A DNA stretch of 9,637 nt from contig JAICPK010000029.1 of assembly GCA_025929855.1 (NCBI GenBank), forward strand, positions 1 through 9,637. Reading direction: 5' to 3'. Below the pieces are notes generated by a model. That model ran no database searches. It saw only the letters and a list, made by a program, of their open reading frames with translations, and had not been told where the DNA came from. The DNA comes from Nitrososphaera sp. GTDB taxonomy: Archaea; Thermoproteota; Nitrososphaeria; Nitrososphaerales; Nitrososphaeraceae. This document shows, one piece after another, positions 5,448 to 9,637 of the stretch. The first letter of the stretch is position 1. Each line of letters opens with the position of its first letter. The translations under genes and the position numbers were made by a program.

Positions 5448-6211
5448 TGCAAGTTAATTATCTCGTTTGCGAGTGGAAAGTTGCCGATTATGCTCAGTTG
5501 ATTTGTGAGTACAAGTATACCAAGCAAGATCAGTATTGCGCCCATTAGCGGGTTAAAATATTTCAGATGCTTGACCATCTTGCGAATTATCATTGTTGAT
5601 TGCGAGAAGAAGGCGCCTGTTATGAGGAACGGCAAGCCAAGTCCAAGTGAATATGCGAGAAGTGAATTGTAGGCGGCGCCGGGAGACGTGGCGGCAAGCG
5701 TAAGAGTCGTCCCAAGTATTGGGCCCACGCAGGGTGTCCAACCAGAAGCAAAGGCAGCTCCAAACACAAAGGACGTCAGATAGGTAGTCTTAAACCGAGG
5801 CAGGTTTCTCATTCTCTTTTCAAAGTTAAGTATGCGCAGCTTCATAGACAAGATAAGGTATGCTCCAAATGCAATTATTACTGCGCCCCCTATCACCTGA
5901 AAAGTAGTTTGAAAGCCAGTGCCGACGTTGGCAAGGAAGCTGTTCAACACCACGCCCATGATGGCAAATACAAGCGAGAACCCAAGAACAAAATAGACGG
6001 TGTTAAGAAAGATGTTGAGCCTTGTGGATTTTTTCATGGCCAGTGAAGCGCCGCTAAGGCTCTGGTTTTGACTTTGGATCTCGCTAAGGGCTGTGCCAGA
6101 GAGGTATGACACAAATGCAGGGATTATCGGCAATATGCATGGCGAGAAAAATGAGCCTGCCCCCGCTAGAGCAGATATTAGAACGCTAGTCTCTACCAAT
6201 TCATGCAGCAT
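5438..6211 (-). CDS. ccdA: Cytochrome c biogenesis/thiol electron transporter CcdA
   Basis: The 257-residue polytopic membrane protein carries electrons from cytosolic thioredoxin to extracytoplasmic thiol proteins. The two family cysteines are present in their normal settings: C25 in SFFSPCILPIIPAF and C161 in GWTPCVGPILG. Hydrophobic segments near 9-37, 68-92, 102-122, 143-168, 178-200 and 218-240 give the six-helix pattern of the family, with a Ser/Gln-rich loop at 43-60. The length fits CcdA rather than the longer DsbD. It overlaps the downstream thioredoxin-like gene by four bases and follows the small membrane-protein gene by 68 bases. No c-type cytochrome assembly genes are in view, so a general thiol-reducing role with its neighbour is more likely than haem delivery alone. 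Confidence 0.94.
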   Translation of the reverse strand: MLHELVETSVLISALAGAGSFFSPCILPIIPAFVSYLSGTALSEIQSQNQSLSGASLAMKKSTRLNIFLNTVYFVLGFSLVFAIMGVVLNSFLANVGTGFQTTFQVIGGAVIIAFGAYLILSMKLRILNFEKRMRNLPRFKTTYLTSFVFGAAFASGWTPCVGPILGTTLTLAATSPGAAYNSLLAYSLGLGLPFLITGAFFSQSTMIIRKMVKHLKYFNPLMGAILILLGILVLTNQLSIIGNFPLANEIINLQGG

Positions 6212-6225
6212 CTGCCAATTTTTAG

Positions 6226-6239
6226 ATTAATACTTTTTT
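6226..6239 (-). promoter_or_regulatory. Possible internal promoter of ccdA
   Basis: The minus strand reads GAAAAAAGTATTAAT just before ccdA, resembling a purine-rich BRE joined to a TATA-like box. The box centre is only about 19 bases before the ATG at 6211, closer than usual, so this is a weak call. Read-through from the upstream gene is equally possible. Confidence 0.25.
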
Positions 6240-6276
6240 CCAGATCTCTACCAGATCTCTATAGCCTGCTCTATAG
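6240..6276 (-). repeat. Iterated element upstream of ccdA
   Basis: On the minus strand the sequence runs CTATAGAGCAGG, CTATAGAGATCTGG, TAGAGATCTGG. The last 11 bases of the second unit and the third unit are identical and adjacent (6251-6261 and 6240-6250), and each contains the palindrome AGATCT. The array sits between the stop of the small membrane protein and the possible ccdA promoter, a natural position for a regulator site. Confidence 0.8.
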
Positions 6277-6279
6277 TCT

Positions 6280-6603
6280 CTATGAGGCAGCTTTGGCGGT
6301 CTTTAATCCCGCAGGCCAGACTGTTACCTTCAGAAGAGCTATTAGTCCTATGAGCTCCGCAGCATGTATCCCGGCAAAGTAGGGAAGCAATTCATCAGAA
6401 TAAAGAGGCGCCATTGCAAAGTACCCGTAGACTGCTATTCCATTGTGAAGCATCAGCATTCCAGCAAAAACTGCAAGGCCGACTGTAAAAGTGGCTCTGG
6501 TCCTGATATATATCCTAGCATACACTAGCAGCAATGCAATCAGTATAGCCATGTTTGCCATGCTTACTACGGAGCTGATGTCCATCAGTAGAGCCATTAT
6601 CAT
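6280..6603 (-). CDS. Three-helix membrane protein paired with winged-helix regulator
   Basis: A 107-residue protein with three predicted transmembrane helices: about 9-31, 38-63 and 76-96, ending in a small tail GLKTAKAAS. Membrane-embedded or border polar residues include H53-N54, H80 and E83. There are no cysteines, so it does not take part directly in thiol exchange. It lies 24 bases after the winged-helix gene on the same strand and 68 bases before ccdA, so it is probably co-transcribed. From memory, small regulators of this winged-helix type often have a small membrane-protein neighbour in archaea, suggesting a sensor or signal partner, but I cannot name the family. Starts at ATG 6597 or 6585 are also possible. 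Confidence 0.72.
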   Translation of the reverse strand: MIMALLMDISSVVSMANMAILIALLLVYARIYIRTRATFTVGLAVFAGMLMLHNGIAVYGYFAMAPLYSDELLPYFAGIHAAELIGLIALLKVTVWPAGLKTAKAAS

Positions 6604-6627
6604 CAGACGTCAGAGAAATTGCCTTAT

Positions 6628-6942
6628 TTACTTTTTTCCAGATTTGTTCTGCTTTTCTATTGCCGCCTGGATCTCGTTGAACGCTTCAATGTTGGCCTCG
6701 AGGTAATTTGAAATAAAGTATAATACTGCATACTTTTCCCCAGCCTTTGTGACCATATTGTTCCTCTCAAGCACAAAAATGTGATGCTGTACCAACTTGT
6801 AGTCGACTCCAAGCGCATCTGCAAGCTGGTTGATGTTGTAAGGTCTCTTTTTGAGAAGATCAATTATTCTTATCCTATTTTCACCCCCGCGTGAGCCAGC
6901 AAAAAGGAACCAAAGCACTCGCTTAGCATCTGGATCAGGCAT
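6628..6942 (-). CDS. Winged-helix transcriptional regulator (ArsR-like)
   Basis: This 104-residue protein is mostly one winged-helix domain. Residues 20-30 (GENRIRIIDLL) form helix 1, NINQLADALGV (36-46) helix 2, DYKLVQHHIFVLERNNMV (47-64) the recognition helix, and KAGEKYAVLYFIS (66-78) the beta wing. A charged helix (81-99) at the C-terminus probably makes the dimer. The RPYNINQLADALGVDYK pattern is typical of archaeal ArsR-like regulators. It contains no cysteine, so it cannot sense thiols or bind metal through Cys as classical ArsR does. It heads a probable four-gene operon with the small membrane protein, CcdA and the thioredoxin-like protein, and is the natural candidate to control them. 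It diverges from the helicase gene. Confidence 0.87.
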   Translation of the reverse strand: MPDPDAKRVLWFLFAGSRGGENRIRIIDLLKKRPYNINQLADALGVDYKLVQHHIFVLERNNMVTKAGEKYAVLYFISNYLEANIEAFNEIQAAIEKQNKSGKK

Positions 6943-6969
6943 GATTACTATGCTGCTTATAAGAGCTTG

Positions 6970-6979
6970 AAATTTAAAC
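6970..6979 (-). promoter_or_regulatory. Candidate TATA box of the winged-helix operon
   Basis: The minus strand reads AGTTTAAATT, centred about 32 bases before the ATG at 6942, which would give a leader of roughly six bases. A second candidate, CTTATAAG at 6956-6963, is rather close to the start. Called by eye. Confidence 0.35.
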
Positions 6980-7007
6980 TGAATATAATACCGTATGCCT
7001 TATATCA

Positions 7008-7034
7008 TTGTCTTGTCTAAACAAAGCAAGACAA
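7008..7034. repeat. Inverted repeat between divergent genes
   Basis: TTGTCTTG (7008-7015) and CAAGACAA (7027-7034) are perfect 8-base complementary arms around an 11-base spacer. The site lies upstream of the winged-helix promoter and well before the helicase TATA box, so it is more likely a DNA operator than an mRNA hairpin. Confidence 0.6.
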
Positions 7035-7104
7035 AAGTTTCTGTACGGCGGATTTGTCAAGTTTGAGCAGAAAATGACTTTTCATATCTTCCGTGGCTTT
7101 TGTG

Positions 7105-7113
7105 GATATAAAA
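7105..7113 (+). promoter_or_regulatory. TATA box of the DEAD-box helicase
   Basis: GATATAAAA is centred 32 bases before ATG 7141, predicting a transcript start near 7135 with a leader of about six bases. The box lies downstream of the in-frame GTG at 7093, which rules that start out if this is the promoter. Confidence 0.5.
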
Positions 7114-7140
7114 CAAAAAATATACAAAGTGAAAAGGAAT

Positions 7141-8520
7141 ATGACAAAAACCTTTGAAGAATTAGGTTTGAGTGCACAATTAACAAAAGCACTCGCAGAA
7201 AATGGATTTAAGGCGCCATTCCCCATACAAGAGACAGCTATACCTCTTATTTTACAGGGTAAAGATGTCGTGGGACAGGCGCATACAGGAACCGGCAAGA
7301 CAGCAGCCTTTGGTCTGCCCATATTGCAACAGATCAAGCCAGGTGGTCCAGTACAGGTCCTGATACTTGCTCCGACAAGAGAACTTGCGGTGCAGGTGAC
7401 GGATGAGATCAATCGCTTCGCAAAGTACACAGGAATCAAGTCAGTCACAATTTATGGTGGCCAAAGCATCAACCTACAGCTTGACAAACTCAGGCGAGGT
7501 GTGCAAATAATAGTTGCGACGCCTGGGAGACTTATTGACCATATCAAGCAAGGCTCGATAATCCTAGATGATGTCAGGTTCGTAGTACTCGACGAAGCAG
7601 ACAGGATGCTCGACATGGGCTTTATTGACGACATCAAGTTCATACTGTTCTATGTCAACGAAGACAGGCAAACATGTCTTTTCTCTGCAACGATACCACC
7701 AGAGATCACGAGGCTGGCAGATGAATACATGAGGCAGAACAAGATTGAGCATGTGAGGCTTAATGAAGAAGAGATCACGCTTGAAACCATCGACCAATCG
7801 TATCTGGTAGTAGAAGAGCGCGAAAAATTTAAGCACTTGACGGACTTCATTCGGCGTAACCAAAATGCCAAATCACAGACCATAGTGTTTGCTGCGACAA
7901 AACAAAGAGCAGACAGGCTTGCCTACAAGCTCAGACAGGAGGGTTTTAGTGCAGTCACTATTCATGGCGATCTTTCGCAAAAACAAAGAGACTATGCTAT
8001 GCACAAGTTCAAGAAGGGTGCTGAAGACATACTTGTTGCAACAGACATTGCAGCAAGAGGAATCGATGTCCCGGCTATTGGAAATGTAATCAATTATGAC
8101 GTGCCGGAGGACCCAAATGTCTATTTCCACAGGATTGGAAGGACTGCAAGAGCATTGGGAGAGGGCAAGGCAATCTCACTTGTCTCAAACGACAGGGTCT
8201 CTGACTTTGGGCGTATACTTGCGAAGACAAAGTTGCCCATCCGCAAGCTGAATGATGAACTTGGAATTGTCGTGCCGGTAATAGCACAGCGCCAAGCATC
8301 GTTTGGTCGCAGCGGTGGATACCGTCCGCGTGGGGGCTATGGCAGCAGAAACGGCTACCGTAATGAGTATGGTGGTGGCCAACGACGCTATGGCAGAGGC
8401 GACGGCGGAGGAGGTTCTGGGGGCTATGGGCGCAGCAGAACCCGGCCAGGATATGGTCGCGACAGAAGGCGCAGTCGCTATGGCTACAGTGGCAGTAGCA
8501 ACAACAACAACAACTACTAG
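7141..8520 (+). CDS. DEAD-box ATP-dependent RNA helicase
   Basis: A 459-residue helicase from ATG 7141 that unwinds RNA with ATP, in the RhlE/DeaD-like group. All motifs are present: Q motif with F5 and Q30, Walker A HTGTGKT (residues 48-54), PTRELAVQ, TPGRLIDH, DEAD at 151-154, SAT at 182-184, IVFAATK, ATDIAARGIDVP, and HRIGRTAR starting at H330. Residues 387-459 are a Gly/Arg/Tyr/Ser-rich tail with scattered GGY, RGG and RRY, probably disordered and RNA-binding, ending in a poly-Asn run and Tyr. In archaea such enzymes act in ribosome assembly, RNA turnover and cold response. The frame extends upstream to GTG 7093, but the conserved start and TATA spacing support 7141. It is divergent from the winged-helix operon. 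Confidence 0.96.
   Translation: MTKTFEELGLSAQLTKALAENGFKAPFPIQETAIPLILQGKDVVGQAHTGTGKTAAFGLPILQQIKPGGPVQVLILAPTRELAVQVTDEINRFAKYTGIKSVTIYGGQSINLQLDKLRRGVQIIVATPGRLIDHIKQGSIILDDVRFVVLDEADRMLDMGFIDDIKFILFYVNEDRQTCLFSATIPPEITRLADEYMRQNKIEHVRLNEEEITLETIDQSYLVVEEREKFKHLTDFIRRNQNAKSQTIVFAATKQRADRLAYKLRQEGFSAVTIHGDLSQKQRDYAMHKFKKGAEDILVATDIAARGIDVPAIGNVINYDVPEDPNVYFHRIGRTARALGEGKAISLVSNDRVSDFGRILAKTKLPIRKLNDELGIVVPVIAQRQASFGRSGGYRPRGGYGSRNGYRNEYGGGQRRYGRGDGGGGSGGYGRSRTRPGYGRDRRRSRYGYSGSSNNNNNY
8499..8513 (+). repeat. (CAA)5 trinucleotide run in the helicase tail
   Basis: Five CAA units near the 3' end of the helicase gene are read in the AAC frame and encode the terminal poly-Asn. Confidence 0.95.
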
Positions 8521-8531
8521 CAGGCACACTG

Positions 8532-8539
8532 TTTTTAAG
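8532..8539 (+). promoter_or_regulatory. TATA-like box before the first zinc-ribbon gene
   Basis: TTTTTAAG is centred about 27 bases before the ATG at 8563, the spacing expected of a leaderless transcript. It lies in the 42-base gap after the helicase. Confidence 0.4.
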
Positions 8540-8555
8540 GCCGGCTGGCTCTCTA

Positions 8556-8562
8556 TTTTTTT
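8556..8562 (+). terminator. T-run after the helicase gene
   Basis: Seven Ts directly precede the ATG at 8563. Archaeal RNA polymerase stops at such U-tracts, so helicase transcripts may end here. A GC-rich GGCCGGCTGGC lies about ten bases earlier. The run also coincides with the predicted start site of the next gene. Confidence 0.35.
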
Positions 8563-9090
8563 ATGTCTTTTGGCGTCGACACACTAGGTGGATTGGCTGA
8601 GAAGCTCAAGCAGCTAATCGACGACACTCAGAATTTGTACGAATCATTTATCGACGCAAACCAGCTTTACAAGCAGGGTAAAATGGGAGATAAGGAGTTC
8701 TTTATCAAGATAGGGGAGTATCTTATCTCAAGCTCTGCACTGAGTTTTCTTGCTGTTCGCGTAATACTTGAAATCAAAAATGCCATGGAGAAGGGCACAC
8801 CAGTAAAAAGTCTCACCGGGGGAAGTTCATCATCTCCATCAGCCCCGCAGGCAGGCTTTGGCATAGGAGGATTTGTAGGCACCGGCGGTACAGTAGGGCC
8901 CGCTGCCGCCGCAAGCGGCAATGAATACACACTTCCTTCACCGCAAGAGCCTACATTCAAGCCTGTTGATATCGAGCTACCAAAACCGCGAGCAAGCTCA
9001 ACAACAACAACAACAAAGAACTGTATTGCCTGTAATGCATCGATACCATCGCATGCTAAATTCTGCAGCAAGTGCGGTAGGTCGCAATAA
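8563..9090 (+). CDS. Helical protein with C-terminal zinc ribbon
   Basis: A 175-residue protein with three parts. Residues 1-80 are an alpha-helical domain with segments around LAEKLKQLIDDTQNLYES, KEFFIKIGEYLISSSALSF and AVRVILEIKNAMEKG; the middle one is hydrophobic and may lie on a membrane or in a helical bundle. Residues 81-150 are a flexible linker of Gly, Ser, Pro and Thr, ending in a poly-Thr run. Residues 152-175 are a C4 zinc ribbon with C154, C157, C168 and C171. I do not know a function; from memory, proteins of this build recur in ammonia-oxidising archaea. The next gene ends in a very similar ribbon but differs before it, suggesting a shared docking module. A TATA-like box at leaderless spacing supports the ATG. 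Confidence 0.78.
   Translation: MSFGVDTLGGLAEKLKQLIDDTQNLYESFIDANQLYKQGKMGDKEFFIKIGEYLISSSALSFLAVRVILEIKNAMEKGTPVKSLTGGSSSSPSAPQAGFGIGGFVGTGGTVGPAAAASGNEYTLPSPQEPTFKPVDIELPKPRASSTTTTTKNCIACNASIPSHAKFCSKCGRSQ
8999..9016 (+). repeat. (CAA)6 trinucleotide run in the zinc-ribbon linker
   Basis: Six CAA units are read in the ACA frame and encode poly-Thr just before the zinc ribbon, while the same repeat in the helicase tail encodes Asn. Confidence 0.95.
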
Positions 9091-9100
9091 TTAATATAAC
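9091..9100 (+). promoter_or_regulatory. TATA box before the second zinc-ribbon gene
   Basis: TTAATATAAC is centred about 27 bases before the ATG at 9123, directly after the stop of the previous gene, and predicts a leaderless mRNA. Confidence 0.5.
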
Positions 9101-9122
9101 TACTTTCAGGCATTCATTAATA

Positions 9123-9539
9123 ATGGCAAAGGTATTCAATGGCAGGGCCGCCACTGAGGAATACATGTCAACTCACTCGCTGACATTTTCTACTCCCGAT
9201 ATGACACTGAGAAAATTTGCAATTTGGCTTGGCGATCAAGTGAATCTCCCTAGCGGTGAACGAGGGCCCCGCCTCATGCTCTACCTTGAAGAAAAAGGGA
9301 GCAAAAAAGAACCAGAGTTGGTGCCAGACATCGATGATTCATTCAGACCTAGTGGTGCTGTCACAGATATGTACAAGGGAGTTGAGTCTGCGGCGCCCAC
9401 TGAAGTAATGTCTCCTCCCCAACTGACACCACTTGACAGAGCAACACTTGAGCCTGAAACGAAATTTTGCATAAGCTGCGGTAACAAGCTTAAGGCTAAT
9501 GCAAAATTCTGCACGAAATGCGGCAGCGTACAGAGCTAG
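9123..9539 (+). CDS. Unknown N-terminal domain with C-terminal zinc ribbon
   Basis: The 138-residue protein starts with a compact domain of about 60 residues, with a helix TLRKFAIWLGDQV and a strand PRLMLYLEEKG, that I do not recognise. A Pro/Thr/Asp/Glu-rich linker (61-112) follows. Residues 115-135 are a C4 zinc ribbon: C116, C119, C130 and C133, with ANAKFCTKCGS closely matching SHAKFCSKCGR of the upstream protein. It contains no membrane helix. It lies 32 bases after that gene with its own TATA box. Its TAG overlaps the stop codon of the convergent gene on the opposite strand at 9536-9539. The modular build suggests an adaptor attached to an unknown partner through the ribbon; this is inference. 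Confidence 0.75.
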   Translation: MAKVFNGRAATEEYMSTHSLTFSTPDMTLRKFAIWLGDQVNLPSGERGPRLMLYLEEKGSKKEPELVPDIDDSFRPSGAVTDMYKGVESAAPTEVMSPPQLTPLDRATLEPETKFCISCGNKLKANAKFCTKCGSVQS

Positions 9540-9637
9540 CGCTTGCTCTGCTTTTCCTTCATCTTTAGATAGCATTCATTGCATATCGTTTTTGAGAACA
9601 GAAAGTTGAGTGAGTAGAATCTGACCCTACTGCAGGA
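9536..9637 (-). CDS. 3' end of a small CxxC protein (partial)
   Basis: The minus strand is open from the right edge to TAG at 9538-9536 (33 residues plus stop, start outside the window). It reads like a real protein end: a strand-like RFYSLNFLFSK, then the zinc-type CNEC at residues 19-22, then a basic tail YLKMKEKQSKR. A further Cys at residue 2 could belong to a first CxxC knuckle beyond the edge, making one C4 zinc ribbon. The build recalls the end of the double zinc-ribbon protein at 3944. The stop overlaps that of the convergent gene. The call depends on sequence outside the window. Confidence 0.5.
   Translation of the reverse strand, partial: SCSRVRFYSLNFLFSKTICNECYLKMKEKQSKR

Noticed and set aside
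7093..7140. GTG 7093 as the helicase start
   Set aside because: The extra 16 residues are unlike DEAD-box N-termini and the likely TATA box lies inside this stretch.
7017..7448. Minus-strand open frame of 143 codons opposite the helicase N-terminus
   Set aside because: It lies antisense to the conserved Q motif and Walker A region and crosses the divergent promoter region; its translation has no protein-like pattern.
8090..8527. Long minus-strand open frames opposite the helicase C-terminus
   Set aside because: They are products of the Gly/Arg-rich, GC-biased coding sequence on the plus strand, with implausible Cys/His-rich or Val/Ala/Thr-rich translations and no promoter.
1..9637. tRNA, rRNA, CRISPR array or insertion sequence
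   Set aside because: Reading both strands I found no cloverleaf with a T-loop signature, no regular spacer-repeat array and no transposase motif or terminal inverted repeats.

Overview
The window looks like chromosomal DNA of a group I.1b ammonia-oxidising archaeon (Nitrososphaerales, Nitrososphaerota). The reasons are a separate PyrI-type regulatory subunit, archaeal TATA boxes about 25 bases before many starts with few Shine-Dalgarno sites, MEDS-domain proteins beside a lone receiver, several tiny C-terminal zinc-ribbon proteins, and many Asn- or Thr-rich linkers encoded by trinucleotide runs. The placement is inferred from gene content and style; there is no rRNA or amo gene here to prove it.

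Layout: (1) Bases 1-2113 form a sensory locus. A MEDS-domain protein (minus strand, cut by the left edge) is divergent from a two-gene operon of a stand-alone receiver and a second MEDS protein, joined by an ATGA overlap. (2) Bases 2246-3373 hold three very small two-helix membrane proteins of unknown function, one with a 12-base tandem repeat, and a 216-base gap with no confident gene. (3) Bases 3370-4192 hold pyrI (minus strand) with all zinc ligands and, divergently, a small protein with two zinc ribbons. (4) Bases 4281-6942 (minus strand, read right to left) form a probable operon: winged-helix regulator, three-helix membrane protein, CcdA electron transporter, and a membrane-anchored thioredoxin-like protein with a DipZ-type C-terminal domain. 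The last two correspond to the halves of the fused DipZ protein. (5) Bases 7141-9637 hold a DEAD-box RNA helicase with a Gly/Arg/Tyr-rich tail, two different proteins that each end in a similar C4 zinc ribbon, and the 3' end of a convergent gene encoding another CxxC protein.

How it works together: CcdA would carry electrons from cytosolic thioredoxin across the membrane to the external thioredoxin-like domain, keeping outside cysteines reduced, and the winged-helix protein is the natural candidate controller. The receiver and MEDS proteins form a signalling set with no histidine kinase in view. The most interesting points are the sensory locus, the iterated sequence before ccdA, the TLKS repeat protein, the pair of zinc-ribbon proteins with unrelated N-termini next to the helicase, and two convergent gene pairs whose stop codons overlap.
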